A DNA stretch of 64,000 nucleotides. Source: Erysipelotrichaceae bacterium. GTDB taxonomy: Bacteria; Bacillota_I; Bacilli_A; Erysipelotrichales; Erysipelotrichaceae. Numbering within the stretch: position 1 is the first letter of the stretch; the number at the start of each line of letters is the position of its first letter. The stretch covers positions 1 through 64,000 of the forward strand of contig JAFOLW010000034.1 of assembly GCA_017419165.1 (NCBI GenBank). Reading direction: 5' to 3'. Positions 34,055 through 42,693 of this stretch are shown piece by piece. The position numbers and the translations under genes are program-made. Under the pieces are notes generated by a model. It did no database searches. It was not told where the DNA came from and saw only the letters and a list, made by a program, of their open reading frames with translations.

Positions 34055-35230
34055 ATGAAAAGAAATATCAGTTTATCAACACTGGTCTTCCTTGCCCTGG
34101 GGATCCTCTCAGGGCTTTTTGTAAAGCCGCTCGTTTTATCGACGGCGTTCATCGGTTCGATCTACATCAATCTGCTGAAGTTTTTGATCGCTCCGATCGT
34201 CTTTTGTTCGATCGTTCCGACGATCTATCATTCTTCAAAGAAGAAAGATGATACGCTGAGGAAAGCCGTCTTCACCTACATGGCGATGTTTGTTGCAACA
34301 TTCCTGCTGACATCTTTGGCGATCTCTCTGTTGGATCCGGCAAAAGGCTTCAGTTTCCCTTCCCAGGACTGGAACGGCAACGTGCAGTCTCTGTCGGTGC
34401 AGGAGATCATCGTCAATCTCTTTCCGAACAATCTGGTCACGATCTTTGCGGAGACGAAACTGTTTGCGATCATCCTGTTCGCCTACATGCTTGGCTATTG
34501 CGCCGGCAAGGTGAACAAGGGAGGTCAGGTCATCGAAGCCATCGAGATCCTGCGGGACATCTTCTTCAGGATCCTGGAATATGTCATGTATCTGACGCCG
34601 CTTGCCGTCTTCTCTCTGATCGGCAATACGGTCGCTTCCTACGGAGCGGTGATCATCGGCGTCGGTCTGCGTTATATCGCAACGGCTTATCTGTGCGGTT
34701 TGCTGACGGTGATCTTCGTCATGATCCTGCCGGTCCGGCTGATCTTGAAGATCGCACCGTCCGACTATCTGAAGAAAGTCTATAAAGTCTGGCTGGTCTC
34801 GCTGACGACCTGTTCCTCGGCGGCGACGCTTCCGACGACCATGAAAGTCTGCGAAGAGGAATTCGGCGTATCGAAGAAGATCGTCGACATCGTTTCGCCT
34901 CTGGGCTGTACCATCCACATGTGCGGCGGCGCGGTATCCTTTGCCTTGCTGGGACTGTTCTGTTCGAAGATGTACGGCGTGCAGGTCGGCGCTGTCGATT
35001 ATCTTGTGATGATCCTCTCCGCCTTGCTGATCAACATGTCGGCACCGGGCATCCCCAACGGCGGCGTGGTGATCGGAGCGACGTACCTTTCGCTTCTGGG
35101 CATCCCGCTGGATTTCATCGGTTTCTACAGCGGCATCTACAAGATCCTGGATATGTTGTACACGACGCTCAATGTCACCGGGAACATCACGGCCAACGTC
35201 ATATTGGATCATCTTAAGAAAGAGTTATGA
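34055..35230 (+). CDS. Dicarboxylate/amino acid:cation symporter (DAACS/GltP family)
   Basis: 391 residues with about eight helices plus hairpins. The Ser-rich motif LTTCSSAATLPTTMK near residue 235 is the first re-entrant loop signature, and LDMLYTTLNVTGN near the end matches the substrate and cation-binding helix. It imports glutamate, aspartate or a C4-dicarboxylate with Na+ or H+. It follows prfB by one base, without a clear ribosome-binding site. Confidence 0.88.
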   Translation: MKRNISLSTLVFLALGILSGLFVKPLVLSTAFIGSIYINLLKFLIAPIVFCSIVPTIYHSSKKKDDTLRKAVFTYMAMFVATFLLTSLAISLLDPAKGFSFPSQDWNGNVQSLSVQEIIVNLFPNNLVTIFAETKLFAIILFAYMLGYCAGKVNKGGQVIEAIEILRDIFFRILEYVMYLTPLAVFSLIGNTVASYGAVIIGVGLRYIATAYLCGLLTVIFVMILPVRLILKIAPSDYLKKVYKVWLVSLTTCSSAATLPTTMKVCEEEFGVSKKIVDIVSPLGCTIHMCGGAVSFALLGLFCSKMYGVQVGAVDYLVMILSALLINMSAPGIPNGGVVIGATYLSLLGIPLDFIGFYSGIYKILDMLYTTLNVTGNITANVILDHLKKEL

Positions 35231-35245
35231 TTTCTTACGCTGTTA

Positions 35246-35254
35246 TGTTAGAAT
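35246..35254 (+). promoter_or_regulatory. metG promoter (extended -10)
   Basis: TGT precedes TAGAAT (35249-35254), giving a leader of about 210 bases before metG. Confidence 0.55.
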
Positions 35255-35261
35255 AAAGGTG

Positions 35262-35456
35262 TTTTGATGGATAGATCGTCTTTGAATGCTTTCAGAGAGC
35301 CGGCGGCTGGTGAAAGGCGGCAGCGGACATGGACGAAGATGGATCCTGAACATCCCCGTCGATAGGTAGGCCGGGACGTAGTTCTGCGTTAAAGAAAATG
35401 AAGAGATAAATCAAGGTGGTACCGCGCTCATGCGCCCTTCATATCACCTTTTTTAT
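35262..35456 (+). promoter_or_regulatory. T-box-like leader of metG
   Basis: The T-box AAGGTGGTACCGCG (35413-35426) and the terminator formed by GGTG and CACC with a T-run are clear, and the stem I apical motif AGAGAGCCGGCGGCTGGTG is present. The specifier is not: the best GAA-NNN position reads GAA-CAT (35349-35354), not ATG. Other candidates (GAA-GAT, or ATC with one-base shift) do not give Met either. The leader almost surely controls metG, but the sensed tRNA is uncertain. Confidence 0.8.
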
Positions 35457-35470
35457 TTTAGGAGGCATTT

Positions 35471-37396
35471 ATGGAAAACAAGGGAAAATACTACATCACT
35501 ACAGCGATCGCCTATGCCAGCGGTAAACCGCATATCGGCAACACCTATGAGATCATCATGGCCGATGCGATCGCCCGTTACAAGAGGATGCTCGGATACG
35601 ATGTCTATTTCCAGACCGGTACTGACGAACACGGCCAGAAGATCGAAGAAAAGGCAAAGGCCGAAGGCATCTCGCCCAAGGAGTTCGTCGACCGTCAGGC
35701 AGCCGAGATCAAGCGCATCTGGGATCTGATGAACACTTCCTATGACCGCTTCATCCGTACGACCGATGAGGATCATGAACGCCAGGTCAAGAAGATATTC
35801 AAGAAGCTTTACGATCAGGGAGATATCTATAAGAGCGAATACGAAGGCTGGTATTGCACGCCTTGCGAATCGTTCTGGACGGATTCCCAGCTGGTCGACG
35901 GCAAGTGCCCGGACTGCGGCAGGGAAGTCCATAAGGAAAAAGAAGAATCTTACTTTTTCAAGCTTTCCAAGTATCAGAAAGCATTGGAAAAATACATCGA
36001 AGAGAACGATTTCATCGAACCGGAATCCAGGAAGAACGAGATGATCAACAACTTCCTCAAACCGGGTCTTCAGGATCTCTGCGTTTCCCGTACTTCCTTT
36101 AAATGGGGCATTCCGGTCGATTTCGACCCCAAGCACGTCGTCTATGTCTGGATCGATGCGCTGTCGAATTATATCACGGGCCTCGGTTACGATGTCGACG
36201 GTGATCACGGCGATCTGTACAAGAAATACTGGCCGGCCGATCTGCATCTGATCGGCAAGGACATCATCCGTTTTCACACGCTGTACTGGCCGATCATGCT
36301 GCTGGCTTTGGATGTTCCGCTTCCGAAGCAGGTCTTTGGTCATCCGTGGATGCTGGTGGGTGAAGACAAGATCTCCAAGTCGAGAGGCAACGCGATCTAT
36401 GCCGATGATCTGGTGAAGTTCTTCGGTGTCGATGCCGTGCGTTATTATGTCCTGCACGAGATGCCGTTCGCTCAGGACGGTACCATCACCTGGGAGCTGG
36501 TCATCGAGAGGATCAATTCCGATCTGGCCAACGTCTACGGCAACCTGGTGAACCGTACCGTTGCGATGACCAACAAATACTTCGGCGGACAGCTGAACAA
36601 GGATTTCGTCAGCGAAGCGCTGGATGAAGAATTCAAGGGATTCATTCTGGACAGCGTGAAGACGGTGGAAGCCAAGATGGAACAACTGCGGGTCGGTGAT
36701 TCGATCGAGGCCATCATGGAGATCTTCAGACGATGCAACAAATACATCGATGAGACGGCTCCCTGGGTATTGGCGAAAGACGAAGAAAAGAAGGCAAGAC
36801 TCAACACGGTCTTATATAACCTTCTCGAAGGCATCCGTATCGGTGCCGTGCTGATGGAACCGTTCATGCCTGAGACCAGCAGAAAAGTCTTTGAGCAGAT
36901 CAATACGAAGCAGACTTCTTATGATTCTCTGCTGAGCTTCGGTGCTTACGAGTGCAACAAAGTCACGGAAAAACCGGAAGCGCTCTTCGGCAGGCTCGAT
37001 CCGGAAAAGACAATGGAAGAGGTCCACGCTTATCTGGGCAAGCGGGAAGAAAAAGTGGAACACAAGGAAGCCATCGAATTCGCCGATTTTGAAAAAGTCG
37101 AGATGGTCGTCGGTCAGGTCCTTTCCTGCGAGAAACATCCGAATGCCGACAAGATCTTAGTCTTCAACGTCGATTTCGGCTATGAGAAGAGGCAGATCCT
37201 TTCCGGTGTCGCCGCTTACTACAAACCGGAAGAACTGATCGGAAAGAAAGTCATCGCCGTCATGAACCTGAAACCGCGCAAGATCCGCGGTCTGGATTCC
37301 AACGGCATGCTGCTGTCGGCGGTAAAACAGAAAGACGGCAAGGAAGTCCTCGAACTGCTGTCTTCCGACATGGAAGTCGGTTCGATCGTCTGCTAG
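35471..37396 (+). CDS. metG: Methionyl-tRNA synthetase
   Basis: 641 residues. HIGH-type motif HIGN in GKPHIGNTYE, a zinc site formed by CTPC and CPDC around residues 127-150, KMSKS-type loop KISKSRGN near 300, an anticodon-binding helical domain, and a C-terminal EMAP/Arc1p-type tRNA-binding domain (about 540-641, VVGQVLSCEKHPNADKI). GGAGG precedes the ATG. Regulated by the T-box-like leader. Confidence 0.97.
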   Translation: MENKGKYYITTAIAYASGKPHIGNTYEIIMADAIARYKRMLGYDVYFQTGTDEHGQKIEEKAKAEGISPKEFVDRQAAEIKRIWDLMNTSYDRFIRTTDEDHERQVKKIFKKLYDQGDIYKSEYEGWYCTPCESFWTDSQLVDGKCPDCGREVHKEKEESYFFKLSKYQKALEKYIEENDFIEPESRKNEMINNFLKPGLQDLCVSRTSFKWGIPVDFDPKHVVYVWIDALSNYITGLGYDVDGDHGDLYKKYWPADLHLIGKDIIRFHTLYWPIMLLALDVPLPKQVFGHPWMLVGEDKISKSRGNAIYADDLVKFFGVDAVRYYVLHEMPFAQDGTITWELVIERINSDLANVYGNLVNRTVAMTNKYFGGQLNKDFVSEALDEEFKGFILDSVKTVEAKMEQLRVGDSIEAIMEIFRRCNKYIDETAPWVLAKDEEKKARLNTVLYNLLEGIRIGAVLMEPFMPETSRKVFEQINTKQTSYDSLLSFGAYECNKVTEKPEALFGRLDPEKTMEEVHAYLGKREEKVEHKEAIEFADFEKVEMVVGQVLSCEKHPNADKILVFNVDFGYEKRQILSGVAAYYKPEELIGKKVIAVMNLKPRKIRGLDSNGMLLSAVKQKDGKEVLELLSSDMEVGSIVC

Positions 37397-37423
37397 TCTT
37401 TGCTGCAGACCTTATAAAAAAAC

Positions 37424-37458
37424 AATGCCATCGGTTCGATGAACGGATGGCATTTTTC
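37424..37458 (+). terminator. metG terminator
   Basis: AATGCCATC (37424-37432) and GATGGCATT (37446-37454), with an inner GTTC/GAAC extension and TTTTTC after the stem. The rest of 37459-37576 holds a probable TAAAAT -10 near 37515 and no gene. Confidence 0.8.
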
Positions 37459-37576
37459 TGTTTGTGCCAAAAGGCAGGCGAAGCCGGGGCTTTCATCTTT
37501 TGCGGCTCATGGAATAAAATGGAAAAGAAGAGACGGCGGACCGTTTTTATCCGTACAGACGGGAAAAGGAGAAATC

Positions 37577-38671
37577 ATGAAATATCGCATCCATCGCAAG
37601 ACGGGAGACAGGATCTCGCAGATCGGTATCGGCTCATCCTACATGTATGAAGCCGGCGAAGAAGAAGCGATCAGGGCTTTACGAAGGGCTTATGAAGGCG
37701 GGATCAATTATTTCGATCTGGCAGCCGGTCACGGTGACAGCTTTGCGATCTATGGGAAAGCGCTTCACGATGTCCGGGACAGGATCTTTTATCAGATCCA
37801 TTTCGGCGCCGATTATACTTCGGGGGATTACGGCTGGACTCTGGATCTCGAACAGATCAAAAAGTCGGTCCGCTGGATGCTGGAGAGACTGCAGACAGAC
37901 TACATCGACTACGGGTTCATCCATTGTCAGGATGAATTGAGCGACTGGGAGACTTACAAGAACAACGGTGTCTATGACTACATCTGCGAATTGAAAAAGC
38001 AGGGGACCGTGAAACACATCGGTCTTTCTTCCCATACGCCAAGCGTCATCAACAGGATCCTGGATGAGGTGGATATCGACATGCTGATGTTTTCGGTCAA
38101 CGCCGGATATGACTACGGCGAAGGTGAATATGCTTACGGTGAAGTCGACGAACGGATGAAGATCTACCAGAGATGCGAAAAGGAAGGCATCGGCATCTCC
38201 GTCATGAAGCCTTTTTCCGGCGGTCAGCTCCTCGATGAGAAGACTTCGCCGTTCGGCAAGGCACTGAGCGTCCATCAGTGTCTTCGCTATGTCCTCGACA
38301 AGCCGGGCGTACTGGTCGCCCTGCCCGGAGCGCAGAGCGTCGCTCAGGTGGAAGAACTGCTCGACTATGAAAACAAGAGCGAAGAAGAGACGGATTATTC
38401 TGTGATCTCCGGTCTTGAGAAAGTGAAGACTGCCGGAAAATGTGTCTATTGCAACCACTGCAAGCCTTGCCCGATGGGCATCGATATCGGTCTGGTCAAC
38501 AAGTATTTCGATCTGTGCGAGGCCGGTGACGAGATGGCACGGCAGCACTACCTGTCGCTGGAAAAGAAGGCCGGTGACTGCATTTCGTGCGGACACTGCG
38601 ATTCAAGATGTCCGTTCGGCGTGAACCAGTCCGAAAAGATGCAAAAGATCCTGTCATATTTCGGCGAATAG
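37577..38671 (+). CDS. Aldo/keto reductase with C-terminal ferredoxin-type 4Fe-4S domain
   Basis: 364 residues. A TIM-barrel aldo/keto reductase (about 1-280, FDLAAGHGDSFAIYGKAL at the position of the usual D and Y active residues) is followed by two Cys clusters, CVYCNHCKPCP and CISCGHCDSRCP, for iron-sulfur centres. This fusion is common in anaerobes. The catalytic Tyr is not obvious (His in its place), so the reaction is uncertain. GGAG precedes the ATG. Confidence 0.85.
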   Translation: MKYRIHRKTGDRISQIGIGSSYMYEAGEEEAIRALRRAYEGGINYFDLAAGHGDSFAIYGKALHDVRDRIFYQIHFGADYTSGDYGWTLDLEQIKKSVRWMLERLQTDYIDYGFIHCQDELSDWETYKNNGVYDYICELKKQGTVKHIGLSSHTPSVINRILDEVDIDMLMFSVNAGYDYGEGEYAYGEVDERMKIYQRCEKEGIGISVMKPFSGGQLLDEKTSPFGKALSVHQCLRYVLDKPGVLVALPGAQSVAQVEELLDYENKSEEETDYSVISGLEKVKTAGKCVYCNHCKPCPMGIDIGLVNKYFDLCEAGDEMARQHYLSLEKKAGDCISCGHCDSRCPFGVNQSEKMQKILSYFGE

Positions 38672-38711
38672 GACAGAGACCTGCATAAAGTCGGAAACAG
38701 ATATGTCAGAA

Positions 38712-38736
38712 AAAGAGTGATGCACTCTTTTTCTTT
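38712..38736 (+). terminator. Terminator of the aldo/keto reductase gene
   Basis: AAAGAGTG and CACTCTTT form a perfect 8-bp stem with an ATG loop, followed by TTCTTT. Confidence 0.75.
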
Positions 38737-38739
38737 AGC

Positions 38740-38745
38740 TATAAT
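38740..38745 (+). promoter_or_regulatory. murT-gatD -10 box, leaderless
   Basis: TATAAT 6 bases before the murT ATG, immediately after the preceding terminator. Confidence 0.6.
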
Positions 38746-38751
38746 AAGGTT

Positions 38752-40077
38752 ATGAGAAAATTTCTAGCGATCATTATATGTAAAATCACCAAAAAGATCT
38801 GCAAGTATTTCGGAAGGGGATCTTCATTCCCCGGCCAGCTTGCTTTGAAGATCTGCCCGGACATCCTTTCAAGAGTCAGGCTTCCGGAAAACATCATCGC
38901 CGTTTCCGGTTCCAACGGCAAGACTTCGACGGTCGAAATGATCCACGGGATCGTTGAGAATGCCGGCCTGAGCCTGGCTTACAACTATGAGGGCTCCAAT
39001 CAGATCGAAGGCGTGACGACCCTTGTTTTGTCCAATTGCGACAATGCGGGAAGATTTCAGAAAGACGTCCTGCTGATCGAAGCCGATGAGAGATATGCGA
39101 AGTATATCTTTTCCTACATCACGCCGAAGTATTATGTCATCAACAATCTCTATCGTGACCAGATGACCAGGAACGGTCATCCCGAATATGTGCTCTCCGA
39201 TATCGCCAAGTCGATCCGTGAGGGCAGTACACTGGTCTTGAATGCCGATGATCCTCTGATCTCTTCCCTGTCGGTACGTTTCGATAACGATGCCGTCTTT
39301 TTCGGCATCGAAGAAAACCCTTATGTCTCGGAAGTCTGCAAGAGCGTTTATGATGACGGTTATTACTGCCCGGTCTGCAAGAAGAAGATGGTCTATGAAT
39401 ACCGGCAGTTTTCTCATGTGGGAAATTACGAATGCGCAAGCTGCGGCTTCAAGAGGCCGGATCCGAATTATAAGATCACCGATCTCGATCTGGAAAAAGG
39501 AAGGATCACGATCAACGATCGCACGTCGATCGACCTGGCTTTGCATACGATCTTCAATGCCTATAACGTGCTGGCTGCGTATTCGATCGGCTCTTTGCTG
39601 GGGATCGAAGAGAAGATCATCATCGATACTCTGAATGATTATCTGATCGCTAACGGGAGGATCAAGCGCTTCAAGATCGAAGACAAAGAAGGAACCCTGC
39701 TCATATCCAAACACGAGAACACCATCTCTTATGACCGCAACATTGAATATGTGACTTCCAAGGAAAAGATCACGCTGCTGCTGATCATCGATGATATTTC
39801 CCGGAAATATTTTACTTCCGATACTTCCTGGCTCTGGGACATCCGTTTTGAGATGCTCGGCAAAGAAAACGTGGCAAAGATCGTCGTTGCCGGAAAATAC
39901 ATCTCCGATGTGGCGATCCGTCTGCAATATGCCGGTGTCGACATGGAAAAGGTCGTCTTGTTCCGGCATACGGCGGATGCGGTGAACTATCTCAAGGATC
40001 AAAGCGAGGGCGAACTGTATGCTTTGACCTGCTTCTCCGATGAAGGAAAGCTTCTCAAGGAGGTCGTGACGTTATGA
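38752..40077 (+). CDS. murT: Lipid II isoglutaminyl synthase subunit MurT
   Basis: 441 residues, Mur-ligase fold. The ATP loop is AVSGSNGKTSTVEM near residue 52; MurT's zinc ribbon is seen as CPVCKKK and CASCGFKRPD around 205-240; DTSWLWDIRFE near 355 holds the conserved Asp thought to be catalytic. MurT activates the D-Glu carboxylate of lipid II for amidation, and normally receives ammonia from GatD. All key motifs of MurT look intact. It overlaps gatD by 4 bases. The mRNA appears leaderless. Confidence 0.93.
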   Translation: MRKFLAIIICKITKKICKYFGRGSSFPGQLALKICPDILSRVRLPENIIAVSGSNGKTSTVEMIHGIVENAGLSLAYNYEGSNQIEGVTTLVLSNCDNAGRFQKDVLLIEADERYAKYIFSYITPKYYVINNLYRDQMTRNGHPEYVLSDIAKSIREGSTLVLNADDPLISSLSVRFDNDAVFFGIEENPYVSEVCKSVYDDGYYCPVCKKKMVYEYRQFSHVGNYECASCGFKRPDPNYKITDLDLEKGRITINDRTSIDLALHTIFNAYNVLAAYSIGSLLGIEEKIIIDTLNDYLIANGRIKRFKIEDKEGTLLISKHENTISYDRNIEYVTSKEKITLLLIIDDISRKYFTSDTSWLWDIRFEMLGKENVAKIVVAGKYISDVAIRLQYAGVDMEKVVLFRHTADAVNYLKDQSEGELYALTCFSDEGKLLKEVVTL

Positions 40078-40760
40078 GGATCTTGCATCTTTACCCGAAT
40101 CTGATGAATCTGTACGGAGACTACGGGAACCTGAGCGTTCTCAAGAAACACCTGGAAGACCAGGGAGCGGATGTTCAGATCGACAGGAAAGAGGTCGAAG
40201 AGAGTATCGATCTTTCTCTGTATGACATGATCTATATGGGGTCGGGGACCGAATCCGCGCAGCTGATCGCCTTGAACGATCTGATGAAATACCGTCATCA
40301 TCTGAAAAAGGCCGTTGATGAAGGCAAGGTCGTCTTGTTTACCGGCAACGCCATGGAGCTTGCCGGAAAGAAGATCGATGAACATCCGGCACTGGATCTG
40401 GCGGATTTTGAAACGGAAACGGGCGAGAAACGTTATACCGGTGATGTCATCGTCCGGAACGAACAGATCGGCGAAGTCGTCGGCTTCATCAACAAATCGA
40501 CATCGATCAAGGGCGGGGAGACCAATAAGCTTTTTGATTATGTCTTCCGCCATGTCACACTGAAGGACAACGAATATGAGGGCTTCCGGATCAAAAACTT
40601 CTTCGGGACGCATATCATCGGTCCGGTCTTAGTCAAGAATCCGTGTTTCATGGACTGCATCGTCGGGCTCCTTGTGAAGGATGAATACAAACAGTTCAGC
40701 TATCCTTATGAGGAAGATGCCTATGCGACGACTCTGGAAGAGCTGAAAAAGAGAAAATAG
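40074..40760 (+). CDS. gatD: GatD-like protein lacking glutaminase catalytic residues
   Basis: 228 residues, full length. Overall the match to GatD is clear: LYPNLMNLYGDYGNL, GSGTESAQLIAL, KRYTGDVIV and NFFGTHIIGPVLVKNP. But where GatD has the nucleophile elbow ICGGYQ the sequence reads FTGNAMELAGKK, with no Cys, and the catalytic His of GTYxHGP is Ile (GTHIIGP). The nearby NHGGRTYH segment is also lost. Glutamine hydrolysis should be impossible by the known mechanism. The frame is intact and co-translated with murT, so the protein is probably made and kept as a partner of MurT. Confidence 0.85.
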   Translation: MRILHLYPNLMNLYGDYGNLSVLKKHLEDQGADVQIDRKEVEESIDLSLYDMIYMGSGTESAQLIALNDLMKYRHHLKKAVDEGKVVLFTGNAMELAGKKIDEHPALDLADFETETGEKRYTGDVIVRNEQIGEVVGFINKSTSIKGGETNKLFDYVFRHVTLKDNEYEGFRIKNFFGTHIIGPVLVKNPCFMDCIVGLLVKDEYKQFSYPYEEDAYATTLEELKKRK

Positions 40761-41675
40761 ATGAGTATGGCCTTTCGGTTCGAATGGGAGAGCGTTCTCA
40801 TTCTCTGCCTGCAGGAACTCATTGCCAAGTGGCCTTTCATGAAAGGCCTTTTCATATTCTTCACTTATTTCGGCGAACCTGTTTTTGCGATCGCCGTCGT
40901 CGGTTTTCTTTACTGGGGTTATAAAAAAGAATGGGGAAGGTATCTGATCTTGTGCGTCATGGGGACGCAGCTATTCACGAATATGCTGAAAAACACGTTT
41001 CTGAGGATCCGGCCTTATATGGCCGATGAGAGGATCACTTGTCTCAAGGCACCGGAATCACAGACCGATCTGTACGATCCTTATGTTCAGGGCTTTTCTT
41101 TCCCGAGCGGGCACAGTGCCTGCATCTCTTCATTTGCCGCTGCGCTGCACCTGCATCTGAAAAACAAGAGAGTGGATCTTGTGATGTTCATCCTGACGTT
41201 CTTGGTCGGGATCTCCCGCATCGCCTTGGGAGTGCATTATCCAACCGACGTGCTCGCAGGTATCCTTCTGGGGATCGTATGCGTGTCTTTGATCGGCCGT
41301 CTCTATAAGAAGGTGAAGATCGAAACGCTTTATCTTCTCATCCTTTCAGTCGGCATTGCCGGAACGCTTTTTTGCCGCAGCGAAGACTTTTTTTCGGTCT
41401 TCGGCCTTTCTTTGGGATTCATGGCCGGCGAACGTTTTGAAGAACGCTTCATCGGTTTCAGGAATACGGCCGATCCGATCAGGATGCTTCTGCGTACAGC
41501 CATCGGTGCAGCGATCTTTCTGGCTGTGGATCTGTCATGCAAGAGCTTGTTTGCACGGATCGCTGCCGATCAGGAGATGATCGTCCTCCTTCTGCGGAGC
41601 CTTCGCTATGCGCTCTCCTGTTTCGCTGTGATGGGACTCTATCCGTATCTGTTTTCTTATGGATTCCTGAAATAA
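40761..41675 (+). CDS. PAP2-family membrane phosphatase
   Basis: 304 residues with multiple membrane helices. The three PAP2 motifs are present: KNTFLRIRP, PSGH in FSFPSGHSA, and SRIALGVHYPTDV, carrying the catalytic His residues. It dephosphorylates a lipid phosphate, perhaps undecaprenyl pyrophosphate given its position directly after murT-gatD (stop and ATG adjacent). About 100 C-terminal residues add further helices. Substrate is inferred. Confidence 0.85.
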   Translation: MSMAFRFEWESVLILCLQELIAKWPFMKGLFIFFTYFGEPVFAIAVVGFLYWGYKKEWGRYLILCVMGTQLFTNMLKNTFLRIRPYMADERITCLKAPESQTDLYDPYVQGFSFPSGHSACISSFAAALHLHLKNKRVDLVMFILTFLVGISRIALGVHYPTDVLAGILLGIVCVSLIGRLYKKVKIETLYLLILSVGIAGTLFCRSEDFFSVFGLSLGFMAGERFEERFIGFRNTADPIRMLLRTAIGAAIFLAVDLSCKSLFARIAADQEMIVLLLRSLRYALSCFAVMGLYPYLFSYGFLK

Positions 41676-41679
41676 AAAA

Positions 41680-41701
41680 GATAGTGACGTCGGTCACTAT
41701 C
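41680..41701 (-). terminator. Terminator of the minus-strand aldo/keto reductase
   Basis: GATAGTGAC (41680-41688) and GTCACTATC (41693-41701) form a perfect stem, followed by TTTTTT on the minus strand; it overlaps the stop codon. Confidence 0.85.
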
Positions 41702-42656
41702 GGTTGCAGGTGATGGGGTGAGGAAGGTAAAGCTCCTCGAGATAGGAGACATCTTCATCGCTCAGCCGAACATCAAAGGCTTGCAAGGCATCATCGATGT
41801 ATTTCTCTTTGGTGATGCCGATGATCGGGGCGGCAACGCCTTTTTTATATTGCCAGGCCAGGTTGATGTCTGCCATGGAGACGCCGTATTTTTGTGAAAG
41901 ATCATAGACTCTTGCGGCGATCTTCCGGTCGTAGTCTTCGTTCTTGTCGTAACGTGTTCCTTCTTTCGCATCCAGAAGGAAACGTTTGGAATCGCCGTCC
42001 CAGTCTTTTCTGGTCAGACGGCCGGCGGCATAAGGAGCGAAGGATGTGCGGGAGACACCGAACTGTTCGGCGACCGGGATCAGGTCGCGTTCGTCTTCCC
42101 GATAGATCAGATTGTAATGGTTCTGCAGGGTGGTAAAGGGCTGAAAGCCTTTTTCTTTTGCAGTGTAGCAGTACTCGGCAAACTGGTAGCCGTACATCGA
42201 GCTGGCACCGTAATAGCGGATATGGCCGGCTTTGACTTCTTCGTTGAGCGCAGTGAGCGTTTCTTCCACCGGTGTGTCGTAATCGTAGCGGTGCAGTACC
42301 AGCAGATCGATGTGATCGGTGCCGAGCCGTTTCAGGGAAGCTTCCACTTCCCGATGTATCGCCTCCGCGGACAGTTTCCCGGGGTTGAAGTAACATTTCG
42401 TGGCGATCACGACGTTGTCTCTGCCGAGCTGTCTGACGGCTTTCCCCAGGAAGATCTCGGAAGTCCCGTTGGAATAATTGTTGGAGGTATCGAAAAAGTT
42501 GATGCCGGCTTCATAAGCCTTAAGGATGATCTTTTCGGAATCCTGATAGTCAAGTGTCCATTGATACTGACCTTCCTTCGCTTCACCGAAGGACATACAG
42601 CCAAGAGCGAGCCTGGAAACCTTCAGATCCGAATTGCCTAATGTGATATATTCCAT
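41697..42656 (-). CDS. Aldo/keto reductase
   Basis: 319 residues. The canonical signature is complete: FDTSNNYSNGTSE (Asp and Tyr), IATKCYFNPG (Lys) and LVLHRYDYDTP (His). It is an NADPH-dependent aldehyde or ketone reductase of the YdjG/IolS type; the substrate is unknown. It starts at the ATG 6 bases after a TACAAT box, so it is probably leaderless, and is divergent from the next gene with only 37 bases between. Confidence 0.9.
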   Translation of the reverse strand: MEYITLGNSDLKVSRLALGCMSFGEAKEGQYQWTLDYQDSEKIILKAYEAGINFFDTSNNYSNGTSEIFLGKAVRQLGRDNVVIATKCYFNPGKLSAEAIHREVEASLKRLGTDHIDLLVLHRYDYDTPVEETLTALNEEVKAGHIRYYGASSMYGYQFAEYCYTAKEKGFQPFTTLQNHYNLIYREDERDLIPVAEQFGVSRTSFAPYAAGRLTRKDWDGDSKRFLLDAKEGTRYDKNEDYDRKIAARVYDLSQKYGVSMADINLAWQYKKGVAAPIIGITKEKYIDDALQAFDVRLSDEDVSYLEELYLPHPITCNR

Positions 42657-42693
42657 AAAATCATTGTACTATCGTCTATGATAAAATAGTCTT
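42657..42693. promoter_or_regulatory. 37-base divergent double leaderless promoter
   Basis: The minus -10 TACAAT (42663-42668) lies 6 bases before the aldo/keto reductase ATG; the plus -10 TAAAAT (42682-42687, with TGA before it) lies 6 bases before the ATG at 42694. The two -10 boxes are 13 bases apart, so each -35 region falls in the other gene's promoter or start. Confidence 0.65.

Noticed and set aside
35337-35343. ATG in GAAGATG of the metG leader as the T-box specifier
   Set aside because: After GAA the next codon would be GAT, not ATG, and it can pair with CATC in a local hairpin; kept only as an alternative.
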